A stretch of 63,629 nt of DNA from Candidatus Roseilinea sp. NK_OTU-006 (GTDB lineage: Bacteria; Chloroflexota; Anaerolineae; J036; Brachytrichaceae), in NCBI RefSeq assembly GCF_012931985.1, contig NZ_JAAFGM010000017.1, positions 1-63,629 of the forward strand, in the 5' to 3' direction. The translations under genes and the position numbers were made by a program. The notes beneath the pieces were generated by a model that was not told where the DNA came from, searched no databases, and worked only from the letters and a program-made list of their open reading frames with translations. Numbering within the stretch: position 1 is the stretch's first letter; the number at the start of each line of letters is the position of its first letter. This document shows, piece after piece, positions 45,601 to 58,900 of the stretch.

Positions 45601-47861
45601 ACGACGCGGCCGACGGCCGGCGAAAGATCCTCCGCGACGCTCTGCAGATGAAGATCGGGGACATGCTGCGCTTCATCCATGCGGCAGCGCCGGCCGGTGA
45701 TGGGGTCGAACAACACCGCATCGCCGGTGATGCAGATGCCGTAGGTCTCGCCTAACGCCGGCGCCAGGTCGGGGTGCCGGTATTCCACTTGTTCCTCGCC
45801 GTGCATGCGTCGGATATAGGTGGGGATGTACTCCATCGGCCCGGGCCGGAAGAGCGCCAGCGCCGCCACCACGTGCTGGAAGCGCGTCGGCTTCATCTGC
45901 ATCATCAGATTGCGCATGCCGGTGCCTTCCACCTGGAACACCCCCTGCACGTCGCCCCGCGACAACAGCTCGTAGATGCGCCGGTCGTGGATCGGGATGT
46001 TGGTCAGGTTCAGCCTGACGCCATGGCGTTGCTCGATCAATTCGCAGGCCTTGCGCATGATGGTCAGCGTAGATAAGCCGAGATAGTCCATCTTCAGGAG
46101 GCCGATGGACTCCAGGTGCGTCATCTCAAATTGCGTGACGGCGTTGAGCTGCGGGGTGAGCGGCGTGCCGGTCAAGCGGTTCAACGGCGTGTATTCGATC
46201 AGCGGGCGGTCGGCGATGACCACGCCGGCGGCGTGGGTGCCGGCGTTGCGCACTGTGCCCTCGACTTTGACGGCGCGGTCGTATAGCTCGCGCACGTGCG
46301 GCGCGCCCTCATAGAGCCGCTTGAGTTCGGGCACTTGCTCTAGGGCCTGCGTCAAGGTGATCGGCTTGCCGGGGATGGCCGGCACGAGCGCCGTGATGCG
46401 CGACACTTCATTGAGCGGAATGTCCAACACTCGCCCCACATCTTTGAGCGCAGCGCGCGCAGCCATGGTGCCGAAGGTGATGATCTGCGCCACGTTCTCG
46501 CGCCCGTATTTGGCGATGGTGTAGTCCACCAACAGGCCGCGCTGGTCGTCGGGGAAGTCCATATCAATATCCGGCATGGACACGCGCCCGGGGTTGAGGA
46601 AGCGCTCGAACAGCAGATCGTTGCTGACCGGCTCAATGTAGCTCAGGCCGAGCACATAGGACACCATGCTGCCGGCGGCGCTGCCGCGCACGTTCCACCA
46701 GATGCCGGCCTCGCGCGCAAAGCGGATGAGGTCCCACACGATCAAAAAATAGGTGGCGAACCCCATCTCGATGATCACGCTCAGCTCATACTCCAGGCGC
46801 TGGCGCAGCGCGCTGGGGCGCAGCGCCGGGTTGTTGCGCGATTCCGGCAGCGCGAGGGGGGAACGGCGGGTCAGGTCAATCGGCTCATCCGCTGAGGCAT
46901 CCGACGCCGCTTGCGCCGGGATGCCGTACTTCTCCTCAAAGCCCCGGTAGCACAGATGACGCAGATAGTCGGCGTCCGACGCGAAGCCGTCCGGCAGTTG
47001 GAAGTGGGGGAGGTGAAACGTCTTCGACTTCAGGGTGACGTCGCAGCGGTCGGCGACTGCGAGCGTATTGGTCAGCGCTTCGGGCGCGATCTGGCCGAAG
47101 AGTTCGGCCATCTCCGCTTCGCTTTTCAAATAGTATGAGTCGTTGTTGAAGCGCATCCGATTCTTGTCGCTCAGCAGCGCATCGGTTTGGATGCACAGCA
47201 TCAGGTCGTGCGACGGCGCGTCCTCGCGCAGCACGTAATGCACGTCGTTGGTGGCGATCAGCGGCACCCCCATCTCCTTCGACCAGGCGATGAGCGTCTC
47301 GTTGATCAGTTTGAGTTCGGGGAGGTCGTGATCCTGCAGCTCGAAGTAGAAGCGGTCGCCGAACAGGTCGAGATACCACTGCGCCACGTGGCGCGCTTGC
47401 TCGAACTGTCCCTGCTGGATCAGGCGCGGGATCTCGGCCGATGGGCAGCCGGAGGTGCAAATCAGGCCCTGGTGGTACTGCGCCAGCGCGTCGTGGTCAA
47501 TGCGAGGTTTGTAGTAGTAGCCTTCCAATTGCGCCAGCGACGAGAGCCGCATCAGATTCTTGTAGCCTTCGTTGTTCATTGCCAGCAGGAGCAGATGATG
47601 TGGGCTGCGGTCGAAATTGACATCCTTGTCCTGCATCCGGCGCCCGCGCTTGCAGAGGTAGAGCTCGATGCCGATGATGGGCTTGACCCCCAACTCGCTG
47701 CACACATCGAAGAACTCGATGGCGCCATACATCGCGCCGTGGTCGGTCAATGCGAGCGCCGGCATATCCAGCTCCTTGGCGCGCCGCACCAGCTTCTTGA
47801 TATTGCCGAAGCCATCGAGCAGCGAATACTCGGAATGCACGTGCAGGTGAACGAAGCCCAT
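42675..47861 (-). CDS. dnaE: DNA polymerase III alpha subunit, interrupted by an intein
   Basis: The replicative polymerase. The precursor is 1728 residues, 1312 after intein removal. The PHP domain begins VHLHVHSEYSLLDG; the polymerase active-site Asp are in PDIDMDFPDD and the helix-hairpin/OB region is near VVVAGVVSSIRPH. A long acidic and Pro/Ser-rich linker precedes a C-terminal domain of about 90 residues. I chose ATG 47861 because the PHP fold begins there; the frame extends upstream without family sequence. The extein junction joins TYGI to CVYQEQIM, a conserved polymerase motif near residue 710. Confidence 0.95.
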   Translation of the reverse strand: MGFVHLHVHSEYSLLDGFGNIKKLVRRAKELDMPALALTDHGAMYGAIEFFDVCSELGVKPIIGIELYLCKRGRRMQDKDVNFDRSPHHLLLLAMNNEGYKNLMRLSSLAQLEGYYYKPRIDHDALAQYHQGLICTSGCPSAEIPRLIQQGQFEQARHVAQWYLDLFGDRFYFELQDHDLPELKLINETLIAWSKEMGVPLIATNDVHYVLREDAPSHDLMLCIQTDALLSDKNRMRFNNDSYYLKSEAEMAELFGQIAPEALTNTLAVADRCDVTLKSKTFHLPHFQLPDGFASDADYLRHLCYRGFEEKYGIPAQAASDASADEPIDLTRRSPLALPESRNNPALRPSALRQRLEYELSVIIEMGFATYFLIVWDLIRFAREAGIWWNVRGSAAGSMVSYVLGLSYIEPVSNDLLFERFLNPGRVSMPDIDMDFPDDQRGLLVDYTIAKYGRENVAQIITFGTMAARAALKDVGRVLDIPLNEVSRITALVPAIPGKPITLTQALEQVPELKRLYEGAPHVRELYDRAVKVEGTVRNAGTHAAGVVIADRPLIEYTPLNRLTGTPLTPQLNAVTQFEMTHLESIGLLKMDYLGLSTLTIMRKACELIEQRHGVRLNLTNIPIHDRRIYELLSRGDVQGVFQVEGTGMRNLMMQMKPTRFQHVVAALALFRPGPMEYIPTYIRRMHGEEQVEYRHPDLAPALGETYGICITGDAVLFDPITGRRCRMDEAQHVPDLHLQSVAEDLSPAVGRVVHWVHNGKKPVYRLTLRNGASIKMTSDHRVLTEDGWMPLSALKPGDFIATPRQLLGPSRDYDRDRLRVLAYLIADGDLGNLAAVNFVSKDPALLDEYRRCLRAFPDVRETKVQQARQVWRIGAAKAQASAYHEPNAVLAWLRELGLKHMPGAERGGCRSDEKCVPNFVFGLSQEAIAFFLASLWDCDGYVGRKLCHYRTISAQLAHDIQTLLLRLGIRSVIYTNAYHAPSRGARLAYQVTVYETTALMEWLAPFMLTQKRAVACKSRDGHTIRRADFIAEVNAALSISRKAMQRNFGLSAQHFYPRALQRPRISAYVVEPLAQAAPLPETLKRLSVIWEEIVKIEPAGIEDVYDLTVEGFHNFVANNIIVHNCVYQEQIMRLARDIAGYSVGEADTIRKAVAKKNAEQLLKHKTKFREGAVKKGYSAELADAIFGDIEYFARYGFPKAHAADYAAITCQTAWLKACYPLEYICALLTCESGNTEKITALIADAKLHGIKILPPSVNASDADFTIETPPNFKAKDSIGAIRFGLMAIKGVGEGPVRAIVEARKQGGRFKSLDDFCRRVDMTALNKRALESLIKGGAFDDFGSRPQLLAVVDQMIGVATTARRAAERGQGMLFGGLGDAGGETLIVLPKHVREIPRKQLLQDEKELLGTYISAHPLQAQLDALQHQITHTSASLTEGDNGQKVVVAGVVSSIRPHTTKAGKPMAFGELEDMYGRLELTIFPKTWEKFQDKFQKDKALLVWGKAEVQPGGTPKILVEKVRDSFEIARSADDAPAAYSDISEPSHAVAEEVINAYFDSQPAQPMHAPPPSSTDAAALDEINFTDDNISPPHPFPSGTDDLTVTSRHGANEAAPSLDTSNDGGQPALAAEGEPAAIENPHPSAKDSPSISADRKPLHIVMHRNGDPRSDVAKLEAVLQTLRKYPGDQPFALTLQQANGKAVTLDFPNDATRDCPELRRELTALLGAQCIV
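44487..45734 (-). other. DnaE intein with LAGLIDADG homing endonuclease (416 residues)
   Basis: The intein begins with Cys in CITGDAV (block A) and ends FVANNIIVHN (block G) before Cys+1. The splicing block B is TSDHRVLT. Homing-endonuclease blocks C and E are LAYLIADGD and LASLWDCDGYV, each with an acidic residue, so the endonuclease looks intact. All residues needed for splicing (Cys1, block B Thr/His, His-Asn, Cys+1) are present. Confidence 0.93.
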
Positions 47862-47990
47862 AGCCGATGTGGAGATGCGCAGCTTAGGATAGCACAAGTT
47901 CAGCGCCTGGGTCGGGGGCGCGATGACCTGGCTGCGCCGAGGGCCGGGTGCTAGAATCCGGTCTCCTTTGGAGGGCGACACCGACCTACG

Positions 47991-48779
47991 ATGAGGAACG
48001 CTTTCGCGCAGCCGCCGGGGTATGACTTCCTGTGGAACCAGCTCGTCGAACTGCCCTATTTTCGCGCCCTGCTGCGCGCGGTGGAATCCCGGTTCTATCA
48101 GGAACTTCCGGTCGTCGAACCGGTGCTCGATCTAGGGTCGGGCGATGGCAGTTTCGCTGCGCATACCTTCTCCCGGCCCCTGGATGTTGGTCTCGATCCA
48201 TGGCGCGGCCCGTTGTGGGAGTCGCGCATGCGCCAGGCCCATAGACTGCTCACGCTGGCCGACGGCGCGCATATGCCCTTTGCCGATGGCGCCTTTCGGA
48301 CTATCGTGAGCAACTCGGTTTTGGAGCACATTCCCGATCTCGATCCCGTGCTCGCCGAGTGCTATCGCGTCTTGCAACCCGGCGGGCATCTGCTCTTCTG
48401 TTCCCCCTCCGATCATTTTACGGATTGGTTGGTTGGCGCCGTAATTGCCGGCGATGCCTATCGCCGGTTCTTCAATCGCATCGCGCGCCACCATCACTGC
48501 GACAGCCCAGCCGTGTGGCGTGAACGCCTGAGGCGCGCCGGGTTCACCGTCGAGCGCGTGTGGTACTACTTCTCTCCCCGCGCGCTGCGCGCGCTCGAAC
48601 TGGGCCACTACTTTGGGCTGCCGAATCTCATCTCTAAGAAATTGACCGGCCGGTGGGTGCTCTTCCCCAGCGTGAAGAATCCTTTACTCAGGATGTTAGA
48701 GCGCTCCCTGAGGCCGTTATACGACGAACCGCTGCCTGAGATAGGCGCCTACCTCTTCGGCGTGGCTCGCAAGGGATGA
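47991..48779 (+). CDS. SAM-dependent class I methyltransferase
   Basis: A 262-residue protein. Motif I is VLDLGSGDGSF, followed by ADGAHMPFADGAFRTIVSNSVLEHI and LQPGGHLLF, the class I (methyltransferase type 11) order. Substrate unknown; the C-terminus with aromatic segments could be membrane-associated. A TAGAAT (47951-47956) lies 34 bases upstream, diverging from dnaE. Confidence 0.85.
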   Translation: MRNAFAQPPGYDFLWNQLVELPYFRALLRAVESRFYQELPVVEPVLDLGSGDGSFAAHTFSRPLDVGLDPWRGPLWESRMRQAHRLLTLADGAHMPFADGAFRTIVSNSVLEHIPDLDPVLAECYRVLQPGGHLLFCSPSDHFTDWLVGAVIAGDAYRRFFNRIARHHHCDSPAVWRERLRRAGFTVERVWYYFSPRALRALELGHYFGLPNLISKKLTGRWVLFPSVKNPLLRMLERSLRPLYDEPLPEIGAYLFGVARKG

Positions 48780-48822
48780 GGCGTCGCTCGGAGGGGTGCG
48801 CGGCTTTGCGCCTGTGCGTCGC

Positions 48823-50130
48823 TTAAGGCTCAACGATCGCGCCGATGAATATCAGGCTGCCCGTGCTGCTGTCCTCGATCGCAAAGCAGAAAGGCCGGTC
48901 CACGCGCATGGTGAATCTGTCCTCGATCGGCCCTGCTGAAGTGGTGTCCGCCTGAACGGACGTCGCTGCTGCAGCCTCGGTGCCGGCTTCGTTCACTTCT
49001 ACATAGGCCAGGTGTCGCACACTGCTGATGAAGATGGTGGGAGGAATCGGCCGCATGCCGGAGAAATCCGCCTTGCTGGGGTCAAAGGCGGCTGCCATGC
49101 CCATCGCTTGCAGTACGTCGTTCAGCGCGATGTTATACGTTGCCTTAAAGCGGGGAAGGAACAGTTCCCCTTGCTGAGGAGCGAATTGCGTGCGCCAGGT
49201 CGCCCAGTTCTCACTCGTGAGCATGGATTCGAACTCGGCCAGCGTGCGGCCTGCATCGGGCAGGAAAACGACCATCCGAAGCGTATCGCCTGTGTATGGC
49301 AGGCGCACGGCCTGAAAATCACCCCCCTTCAGGTATTCGAAGGTGCCCGATCGAAACATGGTTGGCGTTTGCTTTTGCGATCCATCGAGCAGGTTGAAGG
49401 GCAAATCCTGGGTCAGTTCTGCGTTGAAAGGCGTCTGCCAGGCGCCGTTGAAGTAGATGGCGCTGATGAGGAACAGCACGGCATCTTCGGGGATGTCGTC
49501 CACTAGGTCTGGAATCTTGCCGTTGGTCTTGTCGCTGACCCAACCGTTGATCACGCCTGGGGCGTTGGGTTGTGTGAAGTCCAGCTCGCTGATTTCGGCG
49601 GCGTAGAAGCGGCGCGCGCGTTGCAGGAAATCTGCGTTGAAGGGAACGCCGGCCCGCGCCCAGAGCGAGTTGGCGATGGTGAGGACCAGGCCGGGATCGT
49701 CGCGCCGGAGCAACGCCTGCAACGCGGCGTAATCGGCGTTCAGCCCGTCCAGCGTGGCGCCTTCGTTTCCCATCGTGGCGAGCATGGCCTGCAGCGTCTC
49801 GCCGCGCGCGCCATTTGCCGTCATCGCCAAGGCGATGGCGACATTGGCCGGCGAGATGAAGACGTTCTTGTCGGCGTCCTGCTGGGCAACTCGCCGAAAC
49901 AAGTCCAGCGCAAACGTCGTGGTCGCCTGCGTGAATTCCGGACGGATGGTGTTCATGCGCGGTGGGGTGTGGTCATCGGTGGGCGGGCTTTGGGTTGCCG
50001 CGGGGGGCGCAGGTTCGCTCGGCGCCGTCGTCGGCGCTTCGCGCGTTGGCGCTATGGGCGGGGCGGTGGCGCAACCGGCGACCAGGCACAATGCTCCGGC
50101 CACAACCCAGCGCGGTATTGGGCTTCTCAC
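48823..50130 (-). CDS. Serpin-family protease inhibitor, probable lipoprotein
   Basis: A 435-residue protein with a lipoprotein signal (WVVAGALCLVAGC, lipobox LVAGC), a Pro/Thr-rich spacer, then a full serpin domain from about residue 70. FISPANVAIALAMTANGARGETLQ, SAIYFNGAW and the hinge EAGTEAAAAT before the reactive loop support an inhibitory serpin; RPFCFAIED and GSLIFIGAIVEP close the fold. I chose GTG at 50130, next to the signal peptide, with TATAGT seven bases upstream. It would trap serine or cysteine proteases outside the cell. Confidence 0.9.
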   Translation of the reverse strand: MRSPIPRWVVAGALCLVAGCATAPPIAPTREAPTTAPSEPAPPAATQSPPTDDHTPPRMNTIRPEFTQATTTFALDLFRRVAQQDADKNVFISPANVAIALAMTANGARGETLQAMLATMGNEGATLDGLNADYAALQALLRRDDPGLVLTIANSLWARAGVPFNADFLQRARRFYAAEISELDFTQPNAPGVINGWVSDKTNGKIPDLVDDIPEDAVLFLISAIYFNGAWQTPFNAELTQDLPFNLLDGSQKQTPTMFRSGTFEYLKGGDFQAVRLPYTGDTLRMVVFLPDAGRTLAEFESMLTSENWATWRTQFAPQQGELFLPRFKATYNIALNDVLQAMGMAAAFDPSKADFSGMRPIPPTIFISSVRHLAYVEVNEAGTEAAAATSVQADTTSAGPIEDRFTMRVDRPFCFAIEDSSTGSLIFIGAIVEP

Positions 50131-50137
50131 AGGTGGA

Positions 50138-50143
50138 ACTATA
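50138..50143 (-). promoter_or_regulatory. -10-like element seven bases from the serpin start
   Basis: TATAGT on the minus strand, seven bases before the GTG at 50130, again a leaderless-type spacing. Confidence 0.35.
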
Positions 50144-50268
50144 TCAGACCGCGCGTTTAGCGCAGCGCGAACCCGCGCGTGTGGCGCGAAATCCTCGCCG
50201 ATAAAGTGCAGCGCCCTCGACTCTGCAGGGAGTCCAGGGCGCTGCGGCCAAGTCGAGCGCATCTGAGG

Positions 50269-51318
<1,050 letters not shown>

Positions 51319-51345
51319 TCATGGTTGTTCAGGGCCGCGGCGCTC

Positions 51346-52656
51346 TCAGCCTTGGATGAACTTCAATACGGCGGCGGCAAGCTTGGCGGGATCGTGACGC
51401 CAGGGCGCGGTTTCGTCGGCCAAGTCGGCATGTGCGACAGCGACCGTGCTGCCCTGAACCTCTGCGTCGGCCAGGACGAAGTCCACGCCGCTGGGTGCCT
51501 TGAAGTTGGGATTGGCATAGTCGTTGGCCAATACCACATCCAAGATGCCCGGCCCGATGTGTCGCTCAATGGCGCGGACGTGGTCGCTCATGCTGAAATG
51601 GTCTGTCTCGCCGCGCTCGGTTGCCAAGTTGCACACGTAGATGCACCGGGCCGACGTTTCGCGCAACGCCTGGACGATCCCCGGCACCAGCAGGTTGGGC
51701 ATGATGCTGGTAAACAAGCTGCCCGGCGCCAAGACGACGAGGTCGGCCTCCAAGATGGCCCGAATCGCCTCCGGATGCGCCGGCGGGTCGGCTGGCTCCA
51801 GCCAGACGCGCTCGATCGGCAGACCTTTCTTCCCAATGGATGATTCGCCGCGCACCGGCGTAGGCGAGGGCGCAGGGCCGATCGTAGCGGGGGCCAAGTC
51901 CGGCGCTTTATACTCGGCGCACAGCGTGACGTCGGTCAATGTGCTGGGGACGATCCGGCCCTGGCTGGCCACCACTCGGCTCGATTCCAGGATGGCGCGC
52001 TCGAAGCTGCCGGTTAACTCGGCCATGGCAGTGATGAACAGGTTGCCGAACGAATGGCCGCTCAGCCCATCGCCGTTGCCGAAGCGGTACTGCATCAACT
52101 GCGACACGAGCGATTCATCGTCGGCCAGCGCCGAGATGCACATGCGGAAGTCGCCCGGCGGCAGCACGCCGAACTCGCGGCGCAACCGGCCGGAGCTGCC
52201 GCCGTCATCGGCCACCGTGACAATGGCGGTGATGTTGGCGGTGTGCTGTTTCAGGCCGCGCAGCAGCGCTGCCAGGCCGTGTCCGCCGCCGATGGCGACG
52301 ATGTGTGGCCCCTGTGAGGTGACATACTGGCGCACCAATTTCTTGACAATGGGCTGCGTGTCGTTGCCGCGCACCGATTGGATTAACGTGCGGTTCAGGC
52401 GATACAAGCCAAACACGAAGGCGCTGAGGCCCAGCACGCCGAGCAAGAGCCCACGCAACCAGCGCGGGATGAACTGCAGGGTGAGGTAGTAGAAGATCGC
52501 CGGCAGCGGCGCTTCGCGGTAGATTTCGACCAGGATGAAGCCGATGCCGAGGCCGATCAGCGTCACGCCTGCAACCATCAAGATGAACCACCGCTTGACG
52601 TGCAGTCCGGGGATGAACCAGAGCAAGTGAGAGCGACTCAACAGTGCCTCTTTCAT
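51346..52656 (-). CDS. yvcK: YvcK/CofD-like gluconeogenesis factor with membrane anchor
   Basis: A 436-residue protein. Two N-terminal membrane segments (about residues 18-42 and 60-82) precede a cytoplasmic CofD-like domain with AIGGGHGLAALLRGL, VADDGGSSGRLRREFG, LPPGDFRMCI and LAPGSLFTSIMPNLLV. In Bacillus YvcK binds UDP-GlcNAc and influences gluconeogenesis and cell-wall synthesis. Its place between gap and ppc fits a carbon-flux role. Confidence 0.92.
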   Translation of the reverse strand: MKEALLSRSHLLWFIPGLHVKRWFILMVAGVTLIGLGIGFILVEIYREAPLPAIFYYLTLQFIPRWLRGLLLGVLGLSAFVFGLYRLNRTLIQSVRGNDTQPIVKKLVRQYVTSQGPHIVAIGGGHGLAALLRGLKQHTANITAIVTVADDGGSSGRLRREFGVLPPGDFRMCISALADDESLVSQLMQYRFGNGDGLSGHSFGNLFITAMAELTGSFERAILESSRVVASQGRIVPSTLTDVTLCAEYKAPDLAPATIGPAPSPTPVRGESSIGKKGLPIERVWLEPADPPAHPEAIRAILEADLVVLAPGSLFTSIMPNLLVPGIVQALRETSARCIYVCNLATERGETDHFSMSDHVRAIERHIGPGILDVVLANDYANPNFKAPSGVDFVLADAEVQGSTVAVAHADLADETAPWRHDPAKLAAAVLKFIQG

Positions 52657-52678
52657 GAAGCGATGGGCGCAATTGTAC

Positions 52679-55558
<2,880 letters not shown>

Positions 55559-55921
55559 ACCGAAGTCGAAACTATAGATCAGACCAACTTAGGGGAAGCA
55601 AGCGCTGTGCCTACATACGTGCCAACAGAGCGCGGACGATCCTGAATGATACGCGCAAGCGCCGCTATGGGGTGCATTCGCCAACGAGGGCAGACGTAGA
55701 GCTGTCCCGGCGTAAACGCCTGGGCGGAAAGGGGCGGGATGCGCGCGGCTTGCCTGTATGCTCGGCGCTGGGATTGATCCCGGCGCGACCGAAGCGAATA
55801 CCGCTGCGGGCCAGTCCGCGCTTCCCCATTTTGAAATGCACCACTTGCATCCCAGCGGCGCGGGCATATACTCCTGTGTCGTAAGAGAGACCATCTGCCG
55901 GCTGATTCACAGAAGGGAAGC
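55559..55921. other. Divergent intergenic region between ppc and the RHS gene
   Basis: These 363 bases contain no gene I can support. They hold the ppc -10-like element (TATAGT, minus strand, 55571-55576), a short dyad (ATGCA at 55836-55840 and TGCAT at 55846-55850) and the likely RHS promoter. Confidence 0.5.
55845..55872 (+). promoter_or_regulatory. Possible promoter of the RHS gene
   Basis: TTGCAT (55845-55850) and TATACT (55867-55872) are separated by 16 bases, about 50 bases before the ATG at 55922. The -35 overlaps one arm of a small dyad. Confidence 0.4.
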
Positions 55922-58900
55922 ATGTCGCGGTGCGTGTCGGTACGCCTTCGCTCGCAAGCAGGTTTGAATCTCGTGCTGAGCGCCGCCCTGGCGCTGATGT
56001 CGCTCTCGTTCGCCCCCCCCCGCAAACGCCGCCGGCCGAGACCGGCGTAGCCGCGCCGGTCGAGTCCGCCGGCGCGCCGGCCCGGCCGGTGAACTACGAC
56101 CCGCTCGGTGCGGTGATCGTCCCCGGCCACCCCGACTTCAACCGCCTGTTCGACCCGTCAGCCCAGCCACCCGCCGACCCTGCCCTTCAACGCCTGCCCG
56201 AATTGGCCGGCGATCCAGGCCGCCCGGCGGCCGAACCACCCCTCGCCGCGGAAGCCGCCCCGCTGCCCGAGCTGCTGCCGCCGGAGGGTGTGCTGCGCGC
56301 CCACGTCGCCTTCGACCCCGCCTACGCCTTGCCCGGCGAGACCTTGGCCGCGACGCTGGTGCTGCGTGCACGCCGGCCGCTCGAGGGCCTGAGCGTGCGC
56401 CTGACCCTGCCGGAGGGGCTGGACTACGTGCCCGGCAGCGCCCAGGAGGCGAGCTACGACCCCGCCACGCGCATGCTGAGCTGGGCGAAGGCCGGCGTGG
56501 ATCAGACCGGCTTGGCCGAGTTCCCCTTCCAGGTGCAGGCGAGCGCGGTCAAAGCCGGTGCGCCTGAGCGGGACGAAGACAGCGTGACGCTCAAGGTCAT
56601 CCCCGAGGTGCAGCTCGGCGAGGCCGGCGGCCTGAGTGTCGAGGCGCTGGCGCAGGCGGTGGTGATCGGCGCCGCACCGGCCGAGGCGGCGTTGTCCGCC
56701 GAGGGCGGGACGCTCGTGCTGCCCGGCGGGCGGGTGACGCTCGCCTTCGCCCCCGGCGCGCTGGCGTCGCGCGTGGCGCTGCGCGGCAGCGTCTTCCTGG
56801 AGCGCGCCGAGGCCGGCGGGTTGCCCGCGCTGACCTTCCGCGTGGAGCCGGACCTGGTCTTCGCCGCGCCGGTGACGGCGACCGTTGACCTGCGCGGGCT
56901 GCTGAGCGAGGCGCTGCTGGCCGCGGGCGTCGAGCCGGCGCTGGCCTACCAGCGGGTGAGCACGCGCACCGAGCAGGCCAAGCTGGCCGACGGCAGCGCC
57001 AAGACCGTCGAGGTGCACCAGGTCGTCTACGAACCCGTGCCGGCGCACTTCAACGCCGCCCAGGGTGTGTTGACGGCGCCGTTGCGCCACTTCTCGTCCT
57101 ACACCATGATCTTCCAGGTGCCGGCCGGGCGGCCGGAGCCGTGGAAGTTCGCCCCGAACATGGGCGGGGTGAGCCCGTTTCGTGGGTCGGCCACCTACGC
57201 CCAGAGCATCGAGCTGCCGGAACTGCCTGACGGGGTGCAGCCCAACCTGGCCATCGCCTACTCCAGCGCCGGCGCGGAAGGCGGCGGCTCGGGCGATGAC
57301 TACCGCATGGGCGCAGGCTGGAGCCTGGACGTGCCGCACGTGCGCCGAGGGGTGAAGCTGGAGAAGCGCCAGTACACCACCTGGTCGCCGCAGTGGGGCA
57401 CGCTGTTCCAGCAATACTACGAGTTGATCACCTATGACCAATACAAGCTCAGCCTGGGCGGCGTGGAATACAACCTGATCTACAAGGGCAGCGCCAACGG
57501 GGCGGACGAATTCGTGACCCAGAACTACGCGCCGGTGCGGGTGTATCGCTGCACGTTCGGGACGTCGTGCAACGGGACGGCGCTGCCGTTCGGAGGATTC
57601 AGCGATTTCGGCGTGCCGGCGCCGTATTACTGGCAAGTGTGGACGGCGGATGGGACGCGCTACGCCTTCGGGACGGACGCCGCCAGCACCAAGGTCTTCC
57701 GCAAGCGCAACGGCAACCTGATCGCCTACCAGACCTGGTATCTGCGCTACGTGTATTCGCCGCGGCGCGACGACCCGGCCGTCACGGGCGGCTGGTCGGC
57801 CGAGTGGGTCTACGCCGAAGAGCCGATGAGCGGCGACAACGGCATGGTGGACGGGCAATCGTCTTGGCAGATGGGGGCGGACTGGGAGAGCAACACCCGG
57901 CTGAGCTACATCCGCTACGGCAACCGGCACAGCAGCCCGCCGCGGGGGTATGTGGTGAAGTTCGAATACACCGGTTCGCCGGCGCGCCTGCACGCGATCT
58001 GGAGTTGTCGCTACATCGCCGGCGAACCGGACAATTGCCCACAGGATGCCTGGCGCCTGCGGCGCTACGAGCTGGGCTATGCTGGCCCACCGTGGAACCC
58101 CCGCGTGGCGCGCATCACCCCGCAGGCGTGGGACACCGGCATCAACGGCTGGCGGCAGTTGCCGAACATCACCTTCGAATACCAGAACGCCAACGACACG
58201 CTGGTGCGGGCGATCAACAACGGCTATGGCGGGCGGGTGGAGTTCGGCTACTGGCAGGGCTACCGCAACGACCGGACGTATTTCCACGTCAACCAGCGCA
58301 CGCTGCGCGACGGGCTGGGCGGGGTGACCGTCGAGACCTACGAGTTCTCCAACCCGTGCTGGAACGACGCGGGCAGCCCGTGTCACCTGGGGCATGACGA
58401 CGTGTATCCGGAGTCGCGCGGCGGGCTGATGGGCTACGGCACGCTGGTCAAGCGAGTGAGCCCGCAGGGCGGCAGCCCGCTGAGCGTGGTGCGCACCGAC
58501 ACGCACACCGACCGGCGCTGGCTGGGGCAGGTGTATGACACGCGCCACTACTCGGCCGACGGCGGGACGGTGCTGCGCGCCGGCCGAGTGTGGTATGGGG
58601 TGAACGAGCCGGCCCCGGGCCAGCCGGCGGGCACCTGGCTGAGCTGGGCAGCGGTGACGGATGAATTCCCCTTCGGCGACCTGAGCTACGCCGCCGGCAA
58701 CGTGCCGCCCGGCGGGGTGCTGATGACCCGCGTCGAGCGGCGGGTGGACGGATTGGGGAATCCCACGGCCGAGTTCCGGCGCGGCTTTTGGCATCGCGGC
58801 GGCGACGAGTTGAGCACGCATTGGGGCTACACCCACAACTGGACGCGGTGGGTCGTCGGGCGGGTGGCGTGGGAGAACCGCTTCGACGGCATTCACGAGA

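Noticed and set aside
47862-47981. Longer DnaE start
   Set aside because: The extra 40 residues precede the universally N-terminal PHP motif and overlap the divergent promoter region.
55836-55850. ATGCA/TGCAT dyad as a definite operator
   Set aside because: Five-base arms are expected by chance at this density; only mentioned in the intergenic entry.
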